From Apostichopus japonicus (Eukaryota > Echinodermata > Holothuroidea > Aspidochirotida > Stichopodidae), in contig NC_092576.1 in the NCBI RefSeq assembly GCF_037975245.1, positions 15,563,611 through 15,627,610 on the forward strand: 64,000 nucleotides of DNA, in the 5' to 3' direction. Both the position numbers and the translations under genes were made by a program. Each line of letters begins with the position of its first letter. Position 1 is the stretch's first letter. Positions 20,480-31,719 of this stretch are shown piece by piece. The notes beneath the pieces are model-generated. The model did not search any database and had not been told where the DNA came from. It saw nothing but the letters and a program-made list of their open reading frames with translations.

Positions 20480-21405
20480 GCATTCTAGTTATGGTGGCGT
20501 TTGCTCTTTTTGTTCTGACCACGTGGGCGTTCGTTTTGATTTCGCGCGAATTTTCTTTGTTTTCAATACATCTTCGTGTTTTTGGTGGCGATTGATCTTT
20601 TTGTTCTGACAAGTGGATCAATTTTGACTTCCTGGTGCTCCTTATTATATTGGCGCTTGTTCTTTTTTGTTCTGAACACTCGTTCGTTTCGCGTGAGCGT
20701 TCGTTTGGCTTACAGTAGATCTTCGTTCTATGGTGGCGCTTACTCTTTTTGTTATAACAAGTGGATCAAATTTTGACTTCCCGGTGGCGAATTTATTTTT
20801 CTCAAACAGGTTTGCAAATTGGGCGTAAAAAGTCGCTCATGATTGGTCGGAAAAGTTATGTCATCACAATAGAAACCTCCACTTCGAGGTTACCAAAATG
20901 ACTGCATCCAGTGAAAGTTTCGTACAGGGTGCATCACACATGCGCTGTAGGCATATATGCGCTATAGGCATATTCCACGAAACGATTTCCGATTGCAATA
21001 GAACGGCTCACGAATCTTGGATAACGTAAACACGAACCCAATAGAATGTAGCGTATGTATCATAAGTAAGGTCAACATGTGATTCAAGTATATAAAAGTA
21101 AAGTTAGGACGTTTGAAGGGAAACCCCGTAACTAGATTAATTTAGTGTCAGTGTTTAGCACACAGTGTATGTCTTCAAACTTCCAGGCAATGGTTATTAT
21201 TGATGCTGACGTCACGGGCAATCTGATTGGTTGAAAACTCCGTAATTACTCCGGTAATTGCAAACCTGTTTAGGAAAATAAATTCGCTTCCCGGTGATCC
21301 TTGTTTATCCTTCGGTTGCATATGTTTGTTATGTTTCGCTACATAATTTTCTTTTTTAATCAGTTCTATGTTACTAATGTTTTGCGACCGACCGTATCGT
21401 AGCAT
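20480..21405. other. Diverged repeats, no gene
   Basis: A phrase like 'TGGTGGCG.TT..TCTTTTTGTTCTGA' recurs about four times between 20490 and 20760 (a degenerate ~90-bp tandem array). 'AAGTGGATCAAATTTTGACTTCC' appears twice. No gene recognised. Confidence 0.5.
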
Positions 21406-21410
21406 ATGAC

Positions 21411-21537
<127 letters not shown>

Positions 21538-21559
21538 ATGAAAATCGTAATATATATAT

Positions 21560-21695
21560 CTACATAGATTAGTGGTTAGGGTGTCCGCATATGAAGCGGG
21601 AGGCCCGGGTTCGAATCTGTGTGGAGGCTAAAAGTTTCTTCACTGTTCTGGATTTCCCAACTCACTACGATTTCAATGATACATATATATATTGG
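21560..21695 (+). mobile_element. tRNA-derived SINE fragment (SINE-U family)
   Basis: Contains a box A-like TTAGTGGTTAGGGTG, a box B GGTTCGAATCT and the family 3' stretch 'TTCACTGTTCTGGATTTCCC' ending near ACTCACTACG. It is the same family as 50303-50680 and 56260-56745. The anticodon-loop position reads ATATGAA. Degenerate box B makes it probably inactive. Confidence 0.78.
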
Positions 21696-21963
21696 GTCGG
21701 TACGTCACAGGAAGCCAATGAAAGATTCTTATACGAATTTGGGTGATGCACTAGCGAATCAGGCAGGCAGTTGTGTTTTGTACAATCATGGGGATGACCG
21801 ATGAGTGTGTGATTGATTGATGCGTGAATAACACTATAATCATTGACACTCCCATACCATTGCATGCTGGATGGTTATATTGTATGGCCACAGTGGTCAA
21901 TTCGAAATATATTTTTGAGCACAAACGTGAATTGATTAGTTTCTGAGATAGACATCCAGCAAG

Positions 21964-22019
21964 ATGGGTGTCCTTCAATTGACTATAATCATCTGTGCTA
22001 GCACTCTCCTGGCACAAGG
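21964..22019 (+). CDS. Orphan signal-peptide first exon
   Basis: An ATG opens an 18-codon hydrophobic signal-like peptide, MGVLQLTIIICASTLLAQ, that runs into a good donor (CAAG|GTAGGC). I could not find downstream exons in the next ~10 kb on this strand. It may be the first exon of a gene with a long intron, or a relic. The precise donor base, and therefore the phase, is uncertain. Confidence 0.35.
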
Positions 22020-22970
22020 TAGGCGTTATCTTTGGGGTTTTATTTCAAAAGAATATATCAATAGTTAAGCTGGAAACTTTAACGAACTACTTTCAACTGG
22101 AAAAACTGATTGAGAGGTGGTCATCTTCACTTTTTAATTTTAGTTTTAAGGATTACCCCCAAAAGGAGAGGTTGTGGGGGTTATTAGTTGGGTTAATTTA
22201 GTCAGGTTTTTCTTATTTACATAAAGTTGCGAAAAGATAGTAAAACACCACCCCATGCATATTTGATATTAAGCTGACACTATCTTAGTGTGTGCCATTA
22301 GTGAACTTTAAGCAACACAGGTGTGACCTCATATAGTTATATTTATTATGCAGTTATATAGTGTGTTTTGTTATTTCTTTTTATTTTAGTTTGTTATCTC
22401 TTGTTTTAACTTGACTGTTTACTACATTCAAACCTTACCTAAATGGTGTGTGTGTGTGTTTGGTGGGTGGCGGTTAAGTGTGGGGGGGGGGGTATGAATT
22501 TAACAATATGCTAGTCACTGTGGTTTGTTCATGTTGAGATGCTATCTCGATTCTGAAGGGCAAAACCAAAAATCGATGTAAATTAAAAACAAAAAACATA
22601 TCTTATACAACTTTTACTTACTTATTTCATCCTCAAAGAGGTGCAAGAGACTGGTAAAATATACATTTACACAGTATTCAAAACATGAAATGGCGACATT
22701 GTTAATATAAGACTTAAGTAGGATAACAGAGAAGGAGCCTATTTGGGAATTAAAAGAAAGAACTAGAGTAGAAACAAATTATGAACCATTTATGAATTAT
22801 AAGTGAAGTGCAATTGAAATGTGGAGGAAGGCGATCAGCACAATACCACTGGCACATGAGTTTATGATCAATTAAAAAAAGACGGTGGTCTTGTATTTTA
22901 GAGCAATACCGACTTAAATTTACGAAGGATCACATCAGATTTAGATTGGTAGAATTATGCTAGTTTATCG
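22020..22970. other. No gene seen
   Basis: AT-rich, with (GT)n and a G run near 22448-22492. No recognised exon follows the orphan signal exon here. Confidence 0.45.
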
Positions 22971-22982
22971 AGCTTTATCTAG

Positions 22983-23048
22983 GTCTATATAATTCCACGT
23001 AGTTCCATATAATTCCACATAGTTCTATATAGTTCCATATAGTTCCAT
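22983..23048. repeat. ~11-bp tandem repeat
   Basis: About six units resembling ATAGTTCCATA. Confidence 0.8.
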
Positions 23049-23214
23049 GATATTGTTATATTTGATGTTGTTTTCCTCTTTCGTTTATGAAGGCTGGGTA
23101 TACTGAACTTTTTAAAGGTACAAACAATTGGGTCAATGTCATTCTATGACTTCTCACCTGTTAGCTTTTCAGCTGTTAGCTATTAATGATGATTATTATT
23201 GTGATTACAATGAT

Positions 23215-23216
<2 letters not shown>

Positions 23217-23254
<38 letters not shown>
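23217..23254. repeat. (AT)n microsatellite
   Basis: Short pure AT array. Confidence 0.95.
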
Positions 23255-23258
<4 letters not shown>

Positions 23259-23599
23259 AACGCACTAGTCTTGTCAACTATCAACTAACTAACTTACGGC
23301 AAAAACACAGCGTTATGAAATACAGATGTTAGGACTTTGTATTGGCTCTGCGTTTACATGTAATGATGTACATTGCTTTAGTTCGTGTAAAACGCCCATG
23401 TCAAACTATAGTATACACACCTCATAGTCATTATTTTACTATGACCATGAAATATGAGCAGAAAATGCTCATCTTCTTTCAACACATTTTACAAGCTCCG
23501 AAGATGAAGTGTAGCCTACTCTTTGAAAATGATAGACTGAAATTTCAGTCTAATAGATTGGAATTTAAGTCGGAGCATGGATGGGATAAGGGATCAAAC

Positions 23600-24080
23600 T
23601 TTCTAGACTGACTTTCAATCTAAAACATAGAGAATGAAAATGAAACCTTTTAAACTGAATTGTTGCACCACATAATAGGTTCACCATCAGTCTTATACAC
23701 TGAAAAGGTCAGGCTACTAGACTGAAAAATGTGGCTATTAGACTGAAAATGAAACCTTTTTAGACTGAACCATAAAGACTGAACGTCAGTCAAAATTACA
23801 CTGAAAATGAAACCTTTTTAGACTGAAAAGCCAGTCTTTTAAACTGAATTAAAGCACCAGAAATGGCTGACCATCAGTCTTGTAGACTGGAAGTGTCAGT
23901 CTATTAAACTGAAAAAATCATTATTAGACTGGAAAATGTCTCTATTAGACTGAAGAGAAACTGAAACAAAGACTGAACGTCAGTCTAAATTAGGCTGAAA
24001 ATGGAACATTTTAGACTGAAAGGTTTTAAACTGAATTGTTGCACCACACAATAGATTCACTATCAGTATGTCTGAAAATG
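23600..24080. repeat. Degenerate array of AGACTGAAA / CAGTCT motifs
   Basis: More than a dozen occurrences of (T)AGACTGAAA and CAGTCTa/tTTAAACTGAA in both orientations, with two longer blocks ('TTTTAAACTGAATTGTTGCACCAC') at about 23650 and 24030. Similar motifs reappear at 27960-28190. The mixed orientation means it could fold into many small hairpins. Confidence 0.75.
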
Positions 24081-24581
24081 TCACTGGAGCTAGTGGCAGC
24101 TTACAAATAATCAGTGCGTATTTGTCAATAGGGTTGCCTCTCTGAATAAAATTCCCTACAGCTGCTACTTCATGGAGCGACTTCGCCTTCACATCCAATC
24201 ATGTAAGGCTATAAAGACCAGAAAATCGTTGTGATAGTCACACACAAAGTACATTAAAAATGGTATTCCATCAAGAAATATAATGGTCAATATTCACCGA
24301 ACAGTAATTGTATTTCCACTAACCCACTAATATATGCATATATAATTTTCGTTATCATTTAAAAAAAAAAAACAGAAATCAAAAACAATATTCTGAGATA
24401 TGTTCAACAAAACATGTTATCTTTCCAACAAACGTTCAAATTATAAAGATACTTTGAATAACAGTGACATATTTTCAGTTCAATATTAATCCGTAAAATT
24501 TCTTGCTTGAATTGCTTGAATTGGGCCATTTTAAATATTGTTTGATTTTTTTGAAAAGGATTAGGTGAGCTGAGAACAGAT

Positions 24582-24684
24582 CAGTGGTGTCGCCAAATGG
24601 GTGGCCTTGGGAACCCCTCCCCAGGAGGGAATTCACAAATAGACATATCACCAACCAAGATTCAAATGTCTGGCAACACCACTG
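24582..24684. mobile_element. Very short (103-bp) hAT-like MITE
   Basis: Termini are CAGTGGTGTCGCCA and TGGCAACACCACTG (13 of 14 inverted matches). The flanking octamers GAACAGAT (24574-24581) and CAACAGAA (24685-24692) share six central bases, consistent with a decayed 8-bp duplication. Confidence 0.7.
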
Positions 24685-24699
24685 CAACAGAAAGCACGT

Positions 24700-25930
24700 T
24701 AGATTCTTTGTATGTCACCACCAGGTGCTAAAACCCTGGAGTTCATTGACAACACAGCTGTAAATTGAGTCCTTATATACCCAGCTGATCCCATCTCCCA
24801 ATCTCACTGAACTTTAAATTTTCCACTGTAAAGGATATAGTAACTATACGATGCTGCCTTTACAAAAGGGATCGAATGGAAACACGACAATAGAACGATG
24901 GATCTGGTAAATTGCCTTTTTTCCAGTTGTGAATCATTAATGTATTGTAGCAACAATTTCTTAGAATGATTAAAATGGGGAAAAAAATAACAAATTTTCA
25001 GCAGGTTATTTATAAAATATTAGGAATGGTTAAACTATACATCAGTGGGGTCAACAATTAATATTTTGTGTTTCAATGATATAGATTGGCAATTGCTGCA
25101 AGTCATTATCCAGCACACACAAAACAAAATATTACAAGCAGTTGACAGAATGGCACTAACTTCATAATGGCTATTAGATAAACATGAATTATTATATACT
25201 GCATTCACGATTTCATGATATGGCATTCATATAAAGCAAATTTGTATGCAAAAACAGTACATGTGACTATTATACCACCCTCAATTATTCCTTAACTTTC
25301 TGATAGTAATCATGTATAGTGATTTTTATTGGGATTTCAATCAAATTTTGAAGCTTTATAAATTATCTGACTTGAATTATTTAATGTAGGGGCTCTAGCT
25401 GAAAAAGAAATGTCACTCGAGAGTCGAATAAAAAATTGAGAACAGTTTTGACTCATTACAACACTAAAGTTTCCCGGTTTTTTTAGAGGGGGGGGGGGGT
25501 GGGGGAGATATAATGAGGAAAGGATATTCTCAAATGGAATTGTCTGCAGTTACTGACTGTATAATAATCAGGTTACTTGCTCTTCATGGCACAAATTATG
25601 GAATATTGTGCATAATCGATAATATTAGCTTAACTAATTGCTTAATTAAATAAACCTTCAACATAGTGAGTGGAGTGAAATGTGGTAACATTAAAGTAAA
25701 CATTAAAATAACATAGATTGTGTTCGAAATATCATACAACAAAGTTTCTTTGGTAACTAGGTGTTTGTTTAATTACATCCATAATTAGGTCAGTATCATT
25801 AAAAAACATTTTTGACAACCAAAAATCAATGAAATATTTATTTCTGGAGCCCCATTCATATAAAACTGTTGGTAAACATGTTTAGGCTTTGGGTAATCAA
25901 ATAAACGTTTTAGGGTATGTGTTAGTTACT
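24700..25930. other. No gene seen
   Basis: AT-rich, with a G run at 25487-25506. No exon, RNA gene or terminal repeats recognised. Confidence 0.5.
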
Positions 25931-25935
25931 CCTTA

Positions 25936-26284
25936 AAGGCATTGAAGACTCGTCCCAAACAGCATGCGGCCATCTTAAAAGGTAACTTTCTGTTGCTTGC
26001 AAGTGACGTTTTGTTCGTGTCGCTACAAAAGGCAGACAGTAATGAAACGTGATACCTTGTAATATTTAGCTGGACCTGAGATGTTCATCGCCGTATCGTT
26101 TATACACTGTGATGTGGGTATTGACCGCAGCTGTATGTACTTACTGTACACTAGTGTCTAATTACCGACGGTAGCAAGCTGTGTGTGTATTTTCTAGGAT
26201 CGATGGTGGTGTCTAACACTTCTGTTACACCTCATTCGAAACTAGGTCAGATTACCGGCATTAGACGTTTCTTTTTGCGCGAGT
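25936..26284. repeat. Interspersed repeat family R2, copy 2 (empty sites)
   Basis: Same-strand homologue of 10479-10895. It lacks both micro-insertions and keeps single copies of their target sequences (CTGAGAT at 26076-26082, GTCTAAT at 26156-26162). Confidence 0.85.
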
Positions 26285-26523
26285 CTTTACAGACGTGGTT
26301 CCGGACTACAGAGCAATAAAAAAAGTAACATTCACTCCTTGAAGTTACTCCATGCTGACAGCCCTTATAGATGTGGCAAGGATACGGACGAGAGACTTCA
26401 CTTCTGTTGGTTGCAAAATTCCATACACCATGGAAGCAAGGAACTCCCAAAACTAGTGTTGTAGAGGGGGAGCGTATTCTACGTTAAATGTATAGTGACA
26501 TTTGAAAAGTCGGTCTGTCGCCT

Positions 26524-26670
26524 CTACGCCTCTGTCCCTGCTTGAATGGCCAGTTTATCTGCTACAGTGAAGAATTGTTTGGGGTTCAATTCTGGTCCGA
26601 GAGATAGGATGAAAGGCTGCCAATATTGTCCTTGTCTGCCTTGTGCTGCGCTCTCAATATCTGTGCCCTC
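26524..26670 (-). CDS. Exon-like segment of an unrecognised gene (minus)
   Basis: On the minus strand a good acceptor (TTCACCAAACAG at 26671-26682) precedes a 48-codon open stretch starting EGTDIESAAQGRQ. It contains the phrases YWQPFILSLGPE and FFTVADKLAIQAG, then a stop. The composition looks like real protein. My recollection is that similar 'QPF.L.LG....P..FF...D..AI.AG' phrases occur in uncharacterised invertebrate proteins, some with SAM-like N-termini, but I cannot name the family. The exon begins in phase 0, while the upstream candidate first exon (27668-27737) ends in phase 1, so at least one exon would be missing between them. It could be a pseudogene remnant. Confidence 0.4.
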   Translation of the reverse strand, partial: EGTDIESAAQGRQGQYWQPFILSLGPELNPKQFFTVADKLAIQAGTEA

Positions 26671-26829
26671 CTGTTTGGTGAAGATAAAAATAAATGTGAT
26701 GAAAGACAAGCAATATGGTATAAATCAAAACATTCTTCAAAAAAGATATGTTGAGAGGAAGAGTTCGATGTGGACTAGACTAGAATATTATTTAGGAGAG
26801 AATGGAGAAACAAGAACATGACTGGCATT

Positions 26830-27660
26830 GTACGAAGGAGATATATCAATTCACGATAGGCAGCAATATGTCATCCATGGCGGGTGAGATGTGTTTTGCG
26901 AAGGTGGATTCAAATTCAACCTAACATTTATGGGTTATCATTTTTATTGCGGCAGGTACATGGTTACCAAACAAGGTTTCTTGTTAGTTGTTTTCAGAAA
27001 TTTATATTTCTAATGACAAATTGTTCATGACATCTCCTGATTCCATTACATCAGCATAAAAAAATCCAGTGAACAAGGAATATGATTTACATTTTAGCCT
27101 ACTGATTTCACTAATATGTCTATCTGCTTGTAAAAGAAACTGATTTCATAAGATTAGTGAATATTACTGTAACAGTTATAATAATGACTGATGGCCCACT
27201 ATATGTTTAATGAAATAACAAAAGCATACCAATTCTTTTCCAGTTTCCACATGATTTAAATACAATGGTAATGGTTTAACAGAATCGTGATAGCTTCATG
27301 CTGTAATGGCTGTAGCAGTAAACTACATTTTTCAAATGATTAAGGGTGCTTACAATCTATGCATAATAGTACATTACTGTGTTTTGCAATTTCTTCAGCA
27401 AATTATTTTCAAGTATTATTTATGAGGTTAACCTAGATCCATTTGGGACGATCGAGTACATATTGCAGGACAGGCGTGCTTATTCGCCCGACGATCGGGT
27501 AAATAGGCCCCACCAATTATAATAATACTACCTAGGCCATATTTGCTATAGTATAGCCTAGCTAGGCCTACCTAGCCTACCTCGCGCACTAGCCTAGAAT
27601 AACTAACGTTACGAACTGCCAAGCTTTTATTCTGTATTAATTGAAAAAAAAAAAAATACA
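26830..27660. other. Probable intron, no feature
   Basis: AT-rich interval between two exon-like segments on the minus strand. I could not identify the linking exon. Confidence 0.4.
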
Positions 27661-27667
27661 TACATAC

Positions 27668-27737
27668 CCTCGAACAGTGTAATCACTTCTTCGTGGAAAT
27701 CTTTATTTGTAAGAAAAGTTCTTAAAGACTCAGCCAT
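27668..27737 (-). CDS. Candidate first coding exon, SAM-like N-terminus (minus)
   Basis: ATG at 27735-27737 opens 23 codons, MAESLRTFLTNKDFHEEVI then TLFE, ending at a strong donor (GAGG|GTATGT) in phase 1. The pattern LRTFL..K.F.EEVI..FE resembles the first helices of a SAM domain, but only 23 residues are available. Upstream sequence (27740-27900) is comparatively GC-rich with an ACGTACGTACGT run, as might be expected at a promoter. It may belong with the 26524-26670 exon. Confidence 0.4.
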
Positions 27738-27739
27738 TG

Positions 27740-28860
27740 ATAATTTATAAACTCTACTCTAGCTTAGACATACGGTCGTCTGTCTCGTTCATGACTAGCT
27801 CTGTGTACGACGTACGTACGTGCAGTAAAGCGAGTACCTGGCTTCGCTCATAAAGCGAAGTATATAGTAGTATACGTACACAAGTTGTAGCGCTCGTTGT
27901 CACTTATTTTTGTGCGGCATATTTGCAAGTTTTCGGATGACGTAAGAGCATTTCTATTCTCTGATTGGATACATTTTTCAGTGGAATACAGAGACTGAAA
28001 ATGGTAATATGCCATGCCACATGTGATTAGCTGATTGGTTAATACAGTCAGTCCAAAGCAGCGACTGAACGGTGTAACTGATAATATAGTCTACGTAGAG
28101 TGTTTCTCAGTCTAAGCTCAGTGTAAAACACTGAAATAAATTTCAGTCTCAAAGAAGACTGAAGAAGTCAGTCTATCATTTTAAGAGAGTAGGGATAAAA
28201 TTACCCCATGCTAACCACGACAAAATACCACCCTTTTCCATGGTAAACTGTGGTACCATACCACAATTTGACTGGGGTACGTATTCTGGGCCTACGGATG
28301 CGGTTTACCACAGTTTTACGATAGTACCATACCACAATTTATCCACAAATTTACAATGTTTTTGTTTTAACTTTCTATTTGATCTTCACCATGGTTTTAT
28401 CTCAAATTAACCCAGTTGTGCATTTTCCCCCCGAGACCATGTACCCTTGATTTTAATGTTACTCTGCCCACAAGCAGTAGTTTGTCACTGTATATACATG
28501 ACTCACCCATGGATCAACTATAGGAGGTTTCCTTTGTGACCCATATTTCGTGTATAGGAGCATTGTGGTACTGATATTGAATTGGTATGGAGGATAAATG
28601 GGAGTGGTGGATCTCTGTGGCCATGGCAACTGTATATGACAGCACCATTAATCTTTCATAGTAACTGAAAGGCTCGGACAAACCAAATGTAAATTTCTTT
28701 GGGCGAAATGTTATAAAAATTGATAAAAACTTGTCATAATGATATGCAGTCACTGTCTGCACATATTTCATCTGAGCCCTATCAGGGACCAGTTATTCTA
28801 ATCAGTTATTGTCACCAGTATAACCTGCATGAAAATATACCCAGTGAAATGACCCCTGTC
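27740..28860. other. Upstream region, no gene
   Basis: Holds scattered AGACTGAA/CAGTCT motifs at 27960-28190 and a duplicated 'TACCATACCACAATTT' (28255, 28326). No coding signal. Confidence 0.45.
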
Positions 28861-28984
28861 CCGATACCATCAAGGCTCCATACACTCTGAAAACAACCTG
28901 GTGAAAGTTCACCAGGAACTGGTGAAACTTTCACCAGGAGCTGTGTTTATATGCCACCCTCCATATCCTGGATGTTTTCCCCAG

Positions 28985-29345
28985 GTTTCTTAGTGAATGA
29001 GACTTTAACAAAATCCTGGTAGAAATAACCAGGATATCCTGGTTAAATTTCCTGGTTAGATATTATCACTATTCTGGTTAATATCAATGGGTATTTCACC
29101 TCATTCCTGGTTAAATTAACCAACATTTCTTGGTTGATGTGACTACTATCCTAGTTAATATCAAACGTATTACACCTCTTTCCTGGTTACATTAACCAAC
29201 ATTTCCTGGCTGGTGCCAATACTATCCTGGTTAATATCATAGAACATGCTACCTCTTTCCTGGTTACATTAAATATTTTCTGATTGATGTGACTACTATC
29301 CTGGTTAATATCAAAGAATTTGCCGCCTCATTCCTGGCTAAATCC
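28985..29345. repeat. ~77-bp tandem repeat, four to five diverged units
   Basis: TCCTGGTTA.ATTAACCAACAT and GACTACTATCCTGGTTAATAT recur with spacing of about 70-80 bp. The constant CCTGGTTAA/TTAACCA pairs are short inverted repeats. Confidence 0.8.
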
Positions 29346-29449
29346 CCACTTTGCTTGTTAATGCTATTGGGTATACCAATTAAAGTATTGGTGTGTTAAC
29401 GAACTATAGGATGAAAAAGAGGATTAATCAGGTTTTTCAGTCACTACTA

Positions 29450-30482
29450 GTTTGTACCAAATATTTTTGAAAACCTTTTCTTTATCAGTTCCGGCTGTAG
29501 GAAAGGAATAAATTGCATGAGCCTGTCTTTTATAGCAAGTGCAGTAACAGGCTGCGTTGGCAGCCAATAATGATCACGATTCTTTACGGTGGTTTTGCTC
29601 TGATCTTTTCCGACGAACAAGAAAATGGAGACTTCAGTACACACAGCCTGTGTTCATGAACTTTCATAATAGGCGAAGGTCAAATGTGTAAAACTGCAGT
29701 AAACGACAGTCGCTTGGAGCAAAGTGAGTCAATAGTGTTTGTTACTTAAATCACTTCAAAACCAAATGGGATCGGTTCGAGATTGTTTTTGTTCTCGTCA
29801 TTTTACGGTACATGAAGGTAGGAGCACTGAAAGATCTCTGTCAAAGCGGTTTCCTTTCATTTTAGACAAGTTTGTGTTTGCTTTGCAAAGTCCTGTCACT
29901 TCTGGCTGACACCCCAGTAAAGTAATTGTTCAATTTCCCAACATATCAAACTGGTCCCACTTTACCAATAATCGGTGGGCTATCAATGCAATTCCATGTG
30001 AATTAAACATTAAGCTAAACAATAAAACGTACTTGACTTACACCTATGAATGATTGCAAGGAGGTTGCAATAGAACATGCAGTGTTATGCACCCTTCGAT
30101 GTTGAACTTCCCCAAACCAACAGAGTGAGAAGAGAAAATGCCAAGTACTTAATTTCATCTGCAAGAAAAGATTTGTGAAATTAGTATAAGTTTGATACAG
30201 TAAAATAACATTCACTGAAGTTTCTTCCCCCAACCCCCCTCCCCCCTTCTGAGATCACCAATGTATCTCACTGCTCTATGGTTACACTTTTAACAAGGAC
30301 TGACACTTACTGAAGGCCATGGTCACACACTTTGTGTCCAACAGATGTGTAATTTCACAATTCAATTCACTTTTATGATTTAGAAAACAGGAAAAGCAGC
30401 TTGATTGACCCTCTATTTGTGGACATATTTCAGGCTTCCTGATAGTTTGTAATGAACTGCGCTCCTCTCTTACTTGTCTCAA
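29450..30482 (-). CDS. Candidate minus-strand exons, unrecognised
   Basis: Three stretches look protein-like on the minus strand. Within 29450-29630 there is KDQSKTTVKNRDHYWLPTQP and a following Leu/Ile/Phe-rich helix-like segment. 30311-30470 ends in a consensus donor (TTCA|GTAAGT, 30305-30314). 30085-30158 follows a good acceptor (CTTTTCTTGCAG). Joining the latter two keeps frame for 24 codons, ending LLVWGSSTSKGA then a stop. No family is recognised, and the first stretch has no clear link to the others. Treat it as a lead rather than a gene model. Confidence 0.25.
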
Positions 30483-31469
30483 TGCTATTCAATGCTTAAT
30501 TCTATCTAAAAAATCCTTAGTTAGGAATTATACCTTTTCACTGTTTTCAGTTGTGTTTTGCATCTCATCAACTTGAAGACAGTTAGGTAAGTATCTTTGC
30601 ATGTAAATACCAACACTAGTGAGGTTTAGTTTTTTTTATGTTGTAACAATCAATATTTTGGATATTGTATCAGAAGGTGAAAGCAATATAGGAATCACAT
30701 ATGGTGAGGAACAATTATACAGTGGAAGGTAATCGGTAGTCATGGCCATGTGGAATACACATGATCTGCAGAGTGATTTCCTGTTGTGCCAAAGCATCCA
30801 TTTCTGATAAAGAGAGCTCTTACACCTTTGTTGCAAATAATCAAAGTCTTGCTCTATCTGTAATTATAATGCAATGGCATGGACACACATGTTAACCGTT
30901 CTTACATTGACTAAAACAGATGAAACAAATTAAGAATTGCATGTAAGACTCACATACACCACGGAAAAATAAACTAGAAATCAGAGACTTGCCATCTATA
31001 TACAATATAGACTGTACGATATGCTTAGAATAGTGTACGATTATATGTTGTACAGTCCCCAGATTTGGCTTTTCAAGTTGCTTCCTCCTACATTTTGGGG
31101 TTAACAAACCCGAAGTACACTCACTCACAGCTAGGCCTATGAAAAACATAACAATTTTTTGAATAAATATCTTTCTTTCTTTTCAAAAACCACAACTTCT
31201 CCTCGAAGAACCAAATTCCAATCCTTTACACAGATGATTGAATTTGTTTGAAAACAAATATATCAAAACAATCAACGCAAGTATTTTGTTAACAACAATT
31301 CGATTACAGAGATTTGCTCGATAAAGGTAGTCAATGGTGGTTTCTATTCTTTGTGTGATTTAATTGGCTAATAGCTCATATCATTGTCTGGAAGCATTCT
31401 TGCATCCATAGTTTCCAACGAACACAAAGGATGTTGTTTACTTTCAACTACTTGTAACTATATGGAAAC

Positions 31470-31710
31470 TAGTTTACTGCAAACTTCGTGCTTCAGAATT
31501 TGACAATAATTTTGTTGTTGTATACTAGTTACAGCTTTCATCATTTGATTTTGTTGTGCACAAGCCAATGATTGTCAGGGGTCATTATAAGTAAGTATTG
31601 TGCGTTCCTGTAGAAGTACTTTAAAGTTTTTCATGGAGGTCTGTAGGAATGCAAGGTTTTCTGAGCGGACGCAAACATTCTCAAGACGTGTCAACTTTCA
31701 AATCTTGGTA
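31470..31710. repeat. Interspersed repeat family R1, copy 3
   Basis: Shares 'GTCAGGGGTCATTATAA.TAAGTATTG.GC.TTCCTGTAGA' and the GAGCGGA-GCAAACATT motif with 5360-5500, in the same orientation. Confidence 0.6.
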
Positions 31711-31719
31711 AAAACCAAG

